64,000 nucleotides of DNA. It comes from Coffea arabica. Its lineage: Eukaryota; Streptophyta; Magnoliopsida; Gentianales; Rubiaceae. Shown here piece by piece: positions 53,103-64,000 of this stretch. The notes beneath the pieces are model-generated. The model ran no database searches and was not told where the DNA came from. It saw only the letters and a list, made by a program, of their open reading frames with translations. The position numbers and the translations under genes are program-made. Location: positions 38,774,287 to 38,838,286 of the forward strand of contig NC_092326.1 in assembly GCF_036785885.1 (NCBI RefSeq). The letters are read 5' to 3'. Each line of letters starts with the position of its first letter. Position 1 is the stretch's first letter.

Positions 53103-55618
53103 TCAAGGAGAATATTGTAGCAAGTTGTTGCATGCAGTACTGCTTTTACTGGTAATACACATTGTGTGTGTGTGTGTGTGTGTTTTTTTTTTTAAATGTT
53201 TTTTTAAATGCCCATGCCTCATGTATGTTGGTCTAATTCGATTGAGATTTTATTTCGAATTGAAAACCTTGACCGAGAAATGTGATTGATGATAAACAAA
53301 AACCAAATGTCAATAATGCGATACAAACAAGGCGGTGAGAAAATTTATTGAGTTTTTCTCTTCTTTTTTTGTTTTTTTGGACGGGAAAAATTGTTGAGTT
53401 TATTGCATGAACAAACATGAATATTTCATTAGAAAAAGCCACAATAAAACGGCATATATATGCAACTTAAGTTTCATATATATCTGAGTGACCAATGCTG
53501 ATGCATAAAAGAAAACTATTATATATATTCTAAATCTTACAAGTGAAATCGTTAGTCACAAATACATAGATTTTTATTGTAGTCTACATTTCTGTCATCT
53601 GCGTGGCTTTAAAGTATAGAACAACAAATTTGTGGGAAAAGAAAAACGAGAGTTTGCTACAGGGTCTTTCATGTATTCTGTGAAGCTAATGCTGGAAACA
53701 GGGGGACAGCATTTATCCATTTTCCTTTCCTTTTTGGAGTGAGGGTTTGAGTTTGAGTAGTATCTGCAAAAAATTCTGCCCATGGAGTCAAGACTGGCAC
53801 TGGTATGTGCTTACGTATTGTTTGGGAAGAATTTATAACTTTTAACATAGATTAATAATTTAACTAGGAAAATTTACCTTTTAACCATATCTTAAAGAAA
53901 AGTTCTCAGGGATGCGTAAGCAGACTTCCACTAGCTTGCTGCTATCTTCAGGAAATTAATCAAGAATGTTCCAAATTAAAAAGGCTCCCGCTCTGCCTTA
54001 GTCAAGAAGAATATTCATTTTTTTCCAGCCATTCCTATTTAACGAGTTCTCACTTTCATTTTTTTTTTCTTTTCTTGTATTTCTTTTATAGATTAGCTTT
54101 CAGTCTTCTAGAGCTGTGTGAGCCATGTCATCTACTAGACAATTTTTTTTTTTTTTTTGTGGTTTAGAGCATTATTATTATAGGCAAAATTTACAACTTT
54201 CAATGTAAAAACTAAACAAAATCTTGTATTGTGTGTGTGTTTTTTTTTTAATTTATAGAAAAGAAAATCTTATTCTAAACGATATACTACTTTATATGAC
54301 AAACACAAATTAAATGATGATCTGCCGTCTTGATTTTAAAAATTTTCAATTTTGTATCTATCACTTAGACATAGCGTGACCTTTAATCACATTTTATAGG
54401 TGAACTCTACAAACAGATTCTAAGAGCTCAGCCCCAGGGAGAAGAAAATTCTGCTCTTAATATTAGATAGGTTGTTGGCTTAGAAGATATTTGGGCAAAC
54501 AGTGAGATAAACCTATTCAGTTCGTGAGAAAATCCAGCTGAAAGAGAAACATGTTTAACAATCTATTAGTTAACACACCATAATCGTCTTTAAATTCCAA
54601 AATTCATGACTTCATTATATATTTATACTCAAAATGAATATAACCTAGATCTACATGGCCACGCAGCGATGGATTACTAGACTTCTTTGAACCTTAGGAA
54701 ACATTAAGATTAAATTAAGATCTGTTTGGATTGCGAGTTTTTCTGAAAACTTTTTTTTTATATATTTTTAATTATCTTTTTATATATTTTACATACTTTA
54801 CATTATTACAATCCACAAAAACTTCTTAAAAACTCCAATCAGGAACGAGCTAACATGCTGGAGGACGTACTTCTGTAGTAGAAAATGCTGCTGATGTTGT
54901 GATTTGGATTTTTTAATCCTTCTCTACGGTTATTAATAGAGCAAATGTCACAGATTGTTACTGAATCCTTTAGGATTCTCTATTCTTCTAGCCACTAAAC
55001 TTTTTATTTAGCCAAAAAATGCCATTCAACTAATTAGAACATACTATATTTTATGACCAAAGAAGCATCATATGTTTTCATTAATTACCTAAGTGGCTAA
55101 AATTAGAAATGAGAGTTTTTATGAGTTGAGCAACAAAAATGTACTCTTTTATTAATTAAATGACTATTTTGGCTGAATAAAAAGTTTGGTGACAAAATAA
55201 GGAACTGGAAATTGTTTAGTGACTATTTTTAGCATTTCCTATTATCACCATCGATCCCTGTCATGTTGTTGTGCTGAAGGAAAAATGAAGTGTACTAAAC
55301 AATAAGACGAGGGGGGAGGAGAATACACACAGACTCCAATGAACATTTTGAATCAAATCAAAGTTTTATTTGCCTCCACACAGATCATCATAAACTCCAT
55401 GTAGTAGAAAAAGCTGGTTGTTGGTGCAAATACTTCAATGGCACAATCATATACTCCATGTACTAAGCTGCCAGCAATATGCTATTATGTATTTTTTTTT
55501 TTGTAAGTTAAAATGTATTCCCAAGCAGTATAATATACATTACAATCAATACAATAAAACTAATCCACAAGGTGGAATTAGTCAAATAAACTATTACGTA
55601 TTCTACACCCTGAATCCC

Positions 55619-55650
<32 letters not shown>

Positions 55651-55806
55651 CGTGTGTGTGAAGGAAGACAGAGTGAAAAGGATCACTCTGCAGCGGGGCG
55701 ACACTCAACTGTTACTAGGGTAGGGTAGTTACATATATGATTTACATGCTTAATTCTGTACGTACGAGTACTGAGTAGTATGCTAGTAGTATCTACCTGA
55801 TTTTGA
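53103..55806. other. Intergenic region
   Basis: AT-rich, without a supported gene. Contains (TG)n near 53163, poly-T tracts, a short TGTTTGGATT-type MITE (54722-54843) and (TA)n(TG)n at 55618-55660. Confidence 0.5.
54722..54843. mobile_element. Short MITE, TGTTTGGATT-type
   Basis: The left end CTGTTTGGATTGCGAGTTTTTC is mirrored imperfectly at the right, whose reverse complement reads CCTGATTGGAGTTTTTAAGA. About 120 bases, T-rich centre. Confidence 0.5.
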
Positions 55807-56541
55807 TTAGCCATCTGCAACTTCATTATTGGCACATAACTTTGGCAGCGAACATCTTGTGAAGCTAAAATGCCTCACCAAACCCCAACCAGTACCACTC
55901 TCACTAGTAGCTTGGTCTTCGTTCTCATTCTCCTCCAGTGATCTCCCCATCGTTTCACGCGTAAAAAGATACGTCGTGACGCATCCCACCAAGGATACTA
56001 GACCTAGGAGCACTAGCGGCGCTGTCATTCTGATTCCTGGCTGGTGGTAATTATCAGGAGAAGCCCACTGAAATGCCACCACCCCAACGATCGCGCCCAG
56101 TTTTCCGGCAGCTCCCGAGATGCCGTGGCACGTTGATCTGAACCTAGCCGGGAATAGCTCCGCTGGGACTGTGAAAGTAGTGGTATTGGGTCCAAAATTG
56201 GAGAAGAAGAAAGTGAGAGCGTACAAGAACATGAAACCCGCTTTGGCATGGCGATCCCAGTACGAGTAATATGGGATCCCAATCGCAAATAATACAATGG
56301 CCATGAAGAAGAATCCTCTTATTTGGATTTTGACTCTCCCAATGCGATCGATGAAGAAGACGGCGGCAAATAGCCAGGGATGGCGGAGCAAATTGCAAGG
56401 ATGGCTTGGAGTTTTGCCACATGAAAGGCCTCCTCGTAAGCATTTTTATTATGAAGGGGAAGATATCGTGGGCCGTATATCTGGGACTGGAAAAAGTTAT
56501 TGCTGTAGAAGACGACGTCCACGAGAAACCATGGAAGCGTT
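55807..56541 (-). pseudogene. PHT1-type phosphate transporter, 5'-truncated and frameshifted
   Basis: C-terminal half of an inorganic phosphate:H+ symporter of the major facilitator superfamily. One frame gives LVDVVFYSNNFFQSQIY and ILAICSAIPGY. After a frameshift near 56368-56372 the other gives FFIDRIGRVKIQIRGFFFMA, SNFGPNTTTFTVPAELFPAR and RSTCHGISGAAGKLGAIVGV, then RETMGRSLEENE. These are the PHT1 signatures of transmembrane segments 7-12 and the C-terminal tail. The N-terminal half is missing where a copia LTR fragment begins at 56542. No function is expected. Confidence 0.9.
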
Positions 56542-56961
56542 TATATAAGGCATCTATCAACCAAACCAAATATATACTTTGCTATCTCTATACTACCTTT
56601 TATTTTTCCTCCACTACTATAAGAGTTTATAGGGCAAAGAATAGTGTTAGTGTGAGATTTCTGTCTTGCTCCAATAGTGTAGATTGGAGTAGACTACAGT
56701 ATGCAAAAGGCTGGGCTGCTGTATCCTGGAGGCAACGTGCTGAGACCTATTACACCGGAGGATACTCCGTAAGGGGGCGAATCGTCTTAAATAGAGCGAC
56801 CTAGTCCGCGCCTCAACCTATGCCAAATCAACATTTTTATGGTACAAATTATTTGCATTTTTAATGCAAGATTAAGGTATGAATTTTTGTTAATTTATTT
56901 GTTAAATTTTATTAGAGAAATTATTGTTACTTATATGATTTATTTTGGTCTAGAACCAACA
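56542..56961 (+). repeat. 5' LTR remnant of the copia element
   Basis: From TATATAAGGCAT to GGTCTAGAACCAACA it matches 59758-60175 with about ten percent differences. The first ~290 LTR bases are missing. Confidence 0.88.
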
Positions 56962-59469
56962 ATTTTAAGACGAGTTAGCCTCTTTACATAAGATAAGCTT
57001 ATCATTGCATGTTTTGCTTCTAAATAATCTAATCATAAAACTAACATAATCCCAACGATAAGAATCTTACATGGTTTATAACATAATCCGGACAAACTTT
57101 AATAAACAAGATATTTCATGTGGATGGTCACAATTATAGACTGAAACTAGAAAGGGTAATATCCATTGGTTTTATGTGCTTTAGAGTCTAGTATCAATAT
57201 TATGTAAGCGCATATAAATAATTCACAATATATACCTTTGAATTCAAGTTGCCTATTATTAACAAAATATCATGTATTTGTTTGTTCAAGAAAAACATGG
57301 TACTTGCATGATGTCTTTGTATATTAGTAGACCAAATACAATAATTTTTTGCTATTTTTGAGTTTTTAATATATGTTGTATGAAGCAACTATTTTCGCAT
57401 GAGCTTGTCATGTTACATAGTGAACTTTCAATGTCTCTTATATTAACGGGTTTATTCCGATTGAAAATTTTGGCATTGACATATAAATGATTAATTTGGT
57501 GATAAAGATATATACTCCATGAAATGCATGTATAATGTGGCCAGTTATTGTCTTAAGAATAGTGGTATCAAGATATATAAAAAAAAACCGCAATTATGAG
57601 GGTTCAAGTTATATTTAAATAGCAGGGGTTTAAAATTTTCTAGTTTTGTCTTCAATTCATATGATCTTAGTCCAGCTTGAGGTCTGCATTTTCACAAGCA
57701 ATAATCGGTATTGATAATATATACATGAAGAAAAGATTACACTGTCACCAAGGAAAAATTATATACATGGATAATAGCTTTAGTGGCTTGAAGTTGTGAA
57801 ATATAAAGTTATTAGCCATATAATTCTCAACAACTCTATTCTCTTGACTTGTATTTTGTTAAAATTATGAATATGAACTTTTGAGTTGAAAATGTGATGT
57901 TGTACATTGAAAAATATGTATTCGAGTCAAAGGCCATCAATTTGCAGGCAACCAACAACTTTTGGATTTGTATTAAATTATTTCATGTTGTTTGCTATGT
58001 GGCTGTCTTTGCATTTAATGAAAACAGGAATACTTCATTTCCTTGCCAAGCATGACTATAGTAAGACTATGCTTGGATGGAAACGCGGACAGTGGATGTT
58101 GACTAAGCTGGTAGCTATGAATTTTGAAACTCTTGAGATTTTTCATTATAAGGCTTGCATTACTTGCAAGTTGAATTTTGAAATTAAAACATAATAGTGC
58201 ATTGACTATTATATTTTTTGAATTTTCTTAATCTCTAATTTGAGTTGTGCAGATTAAAAAGTGAGGCATGATTTGGATAGATTTGAATTACATATGAAGT
58301 GTTCTTGCAAAAGAAAATTCATTGAGGACTATGAGAGTGGCGGGTTACTAGATTACTAGCCACTGAGAAGATTACAGAAATGATGAAAATTAATGTGGGT
58401 TTGCTTGATGTGAGCAAATATATGCCCATTCTATTTGCTCAATTTGTGAGTATAACATAATTATTGTTTTTTGAATCTATTCTAACTTTATTTTGAGTAG
58501 TGTAGACGAGCATTCACTGAAAAATATGACATGAGGTGAAGGTACTTGAAATATTTTTTGATATTTTTGCAAAAGCAAAAATAATCATGGAGTTTTTTGA
58601 GAATGGCTTCTAGTGCATCACTAGACTACTGGCCATAGAAAAAATTAAAAAAATTACTTATGAGTAAATATACGCCTACACTATTTGGCAAAAATATATG
58701 GATGAGAAATTTTCTCATCAAAGATTGGTTCCATGTATTTGGACCACTAAGAGATTATTTGAAAAAATTCAAGAATATCATATCTTTGTTATTTTATTTG
58801 TGTTGAAAAAATAAATCTCAAGCTTGAGTCAAGGATATGATATACATCGAGGAGGATAAGACAAAAGTTTAATATATGTTAAAAATCACCTATGAGGATA
58901 CAACCACCTAGGGACTGGAGATCCCAAGAACTAGGTTGGAGACAAAGGAATCATAGAGTGATTTGGTTGATTAATATGCACTACTTTGATTATATTGTCT
59001 ATCCCTATGATGTAAGTGCATTTGTGATCCTATGACGATAAGCGAGGTTGGGATTTTTATTCCCTTAATGAGTTCTATAACCCTTATGGGTGGGATGTCT
59101 AAATCATAGGAGCATCCTTGATAGACTCACCTATATGAGTGTGGAAGTAGGGTCGGTTCCTATGAGAATTTGGACTAGTTCTCTAGAGCACTCATAAAAA
59201 TCGGGATAAATCACAAGGTCATAAATGTGCTGGCTTATGAAACCTATTTTAGAACACTGAAAGGTTCATGCGTGTGATACGATTTCACGTGCCCTCAAGT
59301 AGTCATCGTTTAAAGGCTAAGTCCACTTTGACTCTAGCACGGGAATTGTTGAGCACTAAGTGAAGGTTTAAAGGCATTGCCACCTTCATTATGCATGAAT
59401 TTTTAATCTTTGCCCTATTAAGTGTTAAGTTTTGAATATTATATTTTTTTATTAAAATAAGTGGGGGAT
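56962..59469 (+). other. Interior of the copia element, non-coding
   Basis: No gag, integrase or reverse transcriptase frame can be read. Purine-rich text such as GAGGATAAGACAAAAGTTTAA (about 58852) and a structured-looking stretch at 58900-59440 precede the polypurine tract. A 95-residue open frame at 57907-58194 shows no domain. Confidence 0.5.
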
Positions 59470-60175
59470 TGTTGGATATTTTAATAAAAAAATATCACAT
59501 ATTTATTTTGAATTCAAATAAAATAAATTACAAATTCTTTAAATAAATTTTCAGTTACAAATTGAAACATTTAAATGTGTAACTTATGGGATTTATGTCT
59601 TGCTTTTGTAACTTATGTAATGATTAGGTTTTATGAAATCATTTAGTAATTTTTTTTACCGTTATACAATGAATCTAGACTTTTTTATTTGTAACTGAAA
59701 TATGAGGTGTTAATTCCTATTAATATTGGTATTTTAATATTCCTAATTTCTTAGCCTATATATAAGGCATTTATCAACCAAACCAAATATATACTTTGCT
59801 CTGTATACTACCTTCTATTTTTCCTCCACTACTATAAGAGTTTATAGGGCAAAGAACAGTGTTAGTGTGAGGTTTCTGTCTTGTTCCAATAGTGTAGATT
59901 GGAGTAGACTACAGTGTGCAAAAGGTTGGGATGTTGTATCCTGGAGGCGACGTGTTGAGACCTACTACACCGGAGGATACTCCGTAGAGGCGCGGATCGT
60001 GTTAAAGAGAACGACCTAGTCCGCGCCCAACTCATGCCAAATCAACATTTTTATGGTACAAATTATTTGCATTTTTAATGCAAGACTAAGGTATGAATTT
60101 TTGTTAATTTATTTGTTAAATTTTATTAGAGAAATTATTGTTACTTATATGATTTATTTTGGTCTAGAACCAACA
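59470..60175 (+). repeat. 3' LTR of the copia element
   Basis: 706 bases, starting TGTTGGATATTTTAAT and ending CTAGAACCAACA, so the termini are the TGTTGG/CCAACA inverted repeat typical of copia LTRs. Confidence 0.9.
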
Positions 60176-61675
60176 GTATATTGTGATAATTTTGTGGATG
60201 ATTGATAGTGATGACCATGCATAAGACAAAACTGGACAAAACTTAATTATTAGCAATAGCGAGAAAATCACTGGAAGTGACCTTGGCCGTCTGCTACAAC
60301 TTCTACGAAAGTACCAAGAACTTCTTACGTACTACCTGAGCTTAAATTATTAATTTGGAATATGACATGTTAACAAGGTTCAGAGCGTGAATAAGTCCAA
60401 GGCTTCATTCTAGAATTAACCTTCAAAGAATGGTTGTGGAATAATTGAACACCCCTTATACGCAAACGTGTTGGCTGAAATTGCATCACTTGGACTCAGT
60501 ATGGAGAGCCAGTCGATTTGAAGGTGGAAACATGCAAATTATAAGAAGTTCGATTTAAAAGCATACAGATTAAATGTGATGAATCAAGACTCTTTTCTTT
60601 TTTCTTTTTTTTTTTTTGCAAAATTATTTATATACTTACAGCATAGGAAATATTAATCTAAAGGTAATAGTGATTCGCGTATGAGACTCGTACAATTTTA
60701 AGCCCTCTGCTGGAATTGATTTGCTTAGACCAATTCTGGAGAACTTCTGCACATAGCTGGAGTTAGAAAATTTGGTGGGTGAATTTTAACATATCTAAAC
60801 TTAAGTATGTTTTCTAATTTTTGCAGGGACAAAATTTTAAAATTGAAAAGAACATTTAAATTAAAAAGATTTTTCAAACTTAATTTACTAAAACTTCCCT
60901 CCCTAATTCCTTCCATAAATGTGTAGGTAATGCTTGCTCTGTCTACTTACTTCTAATTGATTAAGCATTAAAATTCTGCACAATCAAGCGATTCTCATGT
61001 TAGCTAAGTCAGAGGTCTCAAGGAACCCAAAAAAACGAACCAAAAAAAATGTGTGATTCTAAAATTCTACATATCCAAAAAATAACAATGGGATAAAGGT
61101 GGTAAAAGGAAAGTAAAAGTGCTAAGTTATTGTAGAAATGACCCAAGATTTCAAATATCAAATGGTAAGAAAAAAGCATGGCATCATCATTTGCAATAAG
61201 CAACCAGGGATGAAGTGCATAAAAGGGGGAAAAATTAACAAAAAAAGAAAACAAGTGTGCTGTTTTAAGTCTTACATGTAAAAGAGTAGATTCTAATACC
61301 ATAAGCTCGACCTTGTGGAAGTTCTATTTGAATCTTCTGCTACAAAAAATAATAAAGAAAAACAAATTATCATCCCAAATCAAAAAAAAAAAAAAAAGTG
61401 TGCCCCAAAACTGCAGCTAACTAGCTAATAGCCATTACTCCTAATCAACCAACTGGACATGATGCAAAGCTAGTGGACAGACAGAACAGAAACTCCAAGC
61501 AACGTTAGACTCTAGCCTGCCAAAAGTGTTGACAAATATGTGAAATCTACCAAACTAAATTAATCAAGATGTCTCTATGGCCAAGATGTCTCTATGGCCA
61601 ATTGAATTGTACGTGTGCCGTTTTAAAATTTCTTTTATTGTAGGTTGTCTTGGCCCTCTAGGGGTTAAAATGTAT

Positions 61676-63800
61676 CTTCTTGAAATTTGAAGTTGGGGTC
61701 CAAAAACTTTCTTTTGCAGCAGAAATAAATTTAAAAAACAGAATTTTGTATTTCATTTTAGTCATGGTACCTCGTTTTTTATTTTACTTCTTGTATGTAG
61801 TTGTGAATAGACAAATCTTTTTCGCTGATGTCCTTGTGCTCCTTTACCCTTTTTTTTTTAACCAGGAGGAAAAGCCCACGCGACGCGTGGGAGTTTAGTG
61901 CTTATAATTAAAGATGGTTAATAATTATTATTTGGTATTTTGTAGTATAAGAATTGAAGTATGACAATTTTAATATATGATATTAAACAGAAAAATCATA
62001 AGTTACATATTGAGTTAAAATATATACTAATATGCAATGAAACAAAATTATAAGATACGATCAACTATTTTGCATCTAACCTAATAAAATAAAAGGCCTA
62101 TTTATATCTGCTCATGCACTTTATGGATATTAAAATCTATTGTTTAGTTTGAATTTGATCTTAATATAAGGGCAATCCACCACATTATCTTGTCATATAA
62201 GTGAGATTTGAACAATTAACATATTTGAAGAAAATCATTGCTAGTGGAATTTCGGTTCTTGCAAGCCAAATTCTTGAATTTCTATTGATTCCAAGGACAT
62301 ATCATCATGAAATCTCCACATTCACCAATCCATCAATTATGATTTATTGTATGATTTAGAACATATAGTAAAGCATCTCCTTCTGGATAGGGATTACAAT
62401 CCTTACATATCAGTTTTTGATCTAGTTGCAAAGATATACAACAACTAAAATGCTAATTTAGAGGAATAACCACGTCAAATAAAGTACTAAAACATTTTAG
62501 ACCACTCAATTCAAGAAAACAATTAAAAGTAATGAAGTACATACTTTAGATTTGCAGCCAAATAGTTTTAAGTAGATAGTTAAACCTATTGGCAAATCAA
62601 ATGAAGTGAAAAATTTGCCTAAATGGAATCATCAATAAAATAACAAACAGTTTGAAATTTATCATAACTAATAGTGTAAACAACAAAAGTAGATGCAATC
62701 TGCATATGGGAAAATTTATAATGATAAACTTACTTTAAACCACAAATAATAATTAACAAATGTAATCTCCTCCCTATCATGCTTATCTAATATGGACAAT
62801 TGAATTAAAATACTAAAAAATTATCACACATACAACCTTCAAGATTACAGATTTCTTACAACCAAAAAGTAGATTGGTTAAAGAAAACATACCTATTGAG
62901 ATTTCTTACAACCAAAAAGTAGATTGGCTAAAGAATATATACTTATTAAGAAAGGTGTTGCAAAATGGGGAAGATGAGTAGCTAATATAGCAACATCCAA
63001 ATTTAATAGGCTACATGATTGTGGTGGAAGAAAGTTGTAAGTAAATGAAATGAATATTACAGATGGGGTAACGGCCAAGAAAGTAAACTTCTCTACTAAT
63101 TGGCATTAATTGTGTCTTAATATCTATATATCATAAGTTTGCAGCTTTAGAAAATTAAGAGACTTGAATGTTAATACAATTAAATGATTAGAAGGACTTT
63201 TATGTTATTTCACTAAAACACAAACTGAATTTAGTTATACCCAATGTTCAATCGGATATCTGTCACCTCTAGCTTTAAATGTCTAAAAGGACATCTAAGT
63301 AAGTACAACAAAACTAAATTAGCTATAATGACTTGTATTCAATACTCCAATTGCACTTCAAACTCTTACATTCCCAAAATAGCCCTACCCTTACTGTTGA
63401 AATCCAAAGAACATCTTTACTCATTCTTATATAGTATAAGGATTTTAATACCGTTATCGGCCTTTGGCTAAGATAATGTACTCCTTTACTTTTTGCATTG
63501 ATTACTTATGCTTACATTCTTCCTTCTTGTTGTTCACAGAGTTTGTTACTGAAATTGTTCTCTGTAAATTGGGCTGTGTCCTTGTTGCTTTTTTTTTTTT
63601 TTTTTATCTTAGGAAAAACCCATTATTTGTATGAGATCCAAAAGAACCCTCCTCACGGAAGTATGTATATCGACAATCAAGAAAATTACACAAGCAAATA
63701 CGTGCAAAAACGAATGTTGAACAGCACAGAACTGCAGCCTGTAGATTATCAGACTAATCTACTGTTTACCCACTCAAACTCAGTGGCCAATGCTTTCTAG
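61676..63800. other. Insertion within duplication copy 2
   Basis: AT-rich insertion without a gene, enclosing the candidate Helitron. A 55-bp tandem repeat (ATTTCTTACAACCAAAAAGTAGATTGG...) lies at about 62848-62955. Poly-T at 63591-63605. Confidence 0.55.
61862..63442 (-). mobile_element. Candidate non-autonomous Helitron
   Basis: In minus orientation the 5' end reads TCCTTATACTATATAAG, like the TC...TATACTATATAA starts of plant Helitrons. The 3' end has a GC-rich hairpin CCCACGCG/CGCGTGGG (61873-61890), then 12 bases and CTGG, fitting the CTRR terminus. The flanking bases are A and T, the expected insertion site. No Rep/helicase coding. Confidence 0.55.
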
Positions 63801-64000
63801 CAAGCATTCAAAACATTGCAGCAAGTAGCAATATATCTTCGAATTTCCTGCAGGAACTTAAGGACAACTGGGTCCGCAGTAGCAGCTGGCTATTCGAAAA
63901 TCCTACTATTCCATTCCTTTCATATCTGATAGACCAGAGCTCCAAGATCCAAACAAATTAGCTCTAAGATGATGAACCAACCAATTTAGCTTTGTGCTCC

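Larger units (their letters stand above)
56542..60175 (+). mobile_element. Non-autonomous copia-type LTR element, 5' LTR truncated
   Basis: A complete 3' LTR (59470-60175) and the 3' portion of the 5' LTR (56542-56961) flank an interior with no polyprotein. A purine-rich tract AAGTGGGGGAT directly precedes the 3' LTR. The missing U3 part of the 5' LTR and the missing half of PHT1 meet at one junction, suggesting a single deletion. Bases after the 3' LTR (GTATA) match an internal GTATA of duplication copy 1, consistent with insertion into copy 2. Confidence 0.8.
60178..64000. repeat. Segmental duplication, copy 2 (with a 2.1-kb insertion)
   Basis: 60178-61675 matches 49335-50825 and 63801-64000 matches 50829-51010. 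The intervening 61676-63800 is absent from copy 1. A small 18-bp tandem repeat AAGATGTCTCTATGGCC at about 61568-61602 is private to this copy. The match continues past the right edge of the window. Confidence 0.88.

Noticed and set aside
1..64000. tRNA, rRNA, CRISPR or bacterial-type operon features
   Set aside because: None found; the window is plant nuclear DNA.

Overview
This is a nuclear genomic window from a flowering plant. Evidence: a coiled-coil NBS-LRR (CNL) resistance gene, a phylloplanin/Ole e 1-like gene, a plant apyrase, a PHT1 phosphate transporter, plant histone H2B, Athila-type Ty3/gypsy elements, a copia element and LINEs of the DUF4283 plus CCHC type, all in AT-rich DNA. The gene types fit a eudicot, perhaps an asterid; I cannot fix the species. 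All calls come from reading the sequence; no database search was run.

Most of the window is transposable elements. Only two host genes look intact: an intronless CNL gene (21858-24617, minus) and a phylloplanin-like secreted protein gene (52396-52923, plus). Three host loci are broken: a frameshifted phylloplanin-like copy (20299-20787), a 5'-truncated PHT1 (55807-56541), and an apyrase gene spread over 15 kb (27517-42643, minus). The apyrase still shows nine exons with compatible splice phases. One exon is split by a CACTA element, one by a hAT element, and one intron is filled by an Athila element. A second partial copy of the same apyrase region lies at 2342-2957.

Layout. 1-2341: 5' half of LINE-A (minus). 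2342-2957: apyrase fragment. 2958-10087: Athila-family element lacking pol, with a truncated 3' LTR. 10088-13654: intergenic with a microsatellite and a MITE. 13664-14785: Mutator-like long-TIR element. 15173-16972: solo LTR. 17728-19268: 5'-truncated LINE-C. 19280-20787: orphan promoter copy and phylloplanin pseudogene. 21858-24617: CNL gene. 27517-42643: apyrase pseudogene with hAT (28184-29326), Athila (31173-36172) and CACTA carrying H2B (36529-42153). 43018-49245: full-length LINE-B with both ORFs open and a 16-bp target duplication. 49335-51010: first copy of a segmental duplication. 52396-52923: phylloplanin-like gene. 55807-56541: PHT1 remnant. 56542-60175: non-autonomous copia element. 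60178-64000: second copy of the duplication, holding a candidate Helitron.

The most unusual observation is a tandem pair of predicted RNA structures in the 3' internal region of both Athila-family elements (8297-8449 plus; 33148-33300 minus). Strands of the stems change together between units and between elements, while the joining sequences stay constant. Two other points stand out. LINE-A and LINE-B both join ORF1 to ORF2 by the same 4-base ATGA stop/start overlap. The CACTA element carries an H2B gene broken by a single-base deletion.
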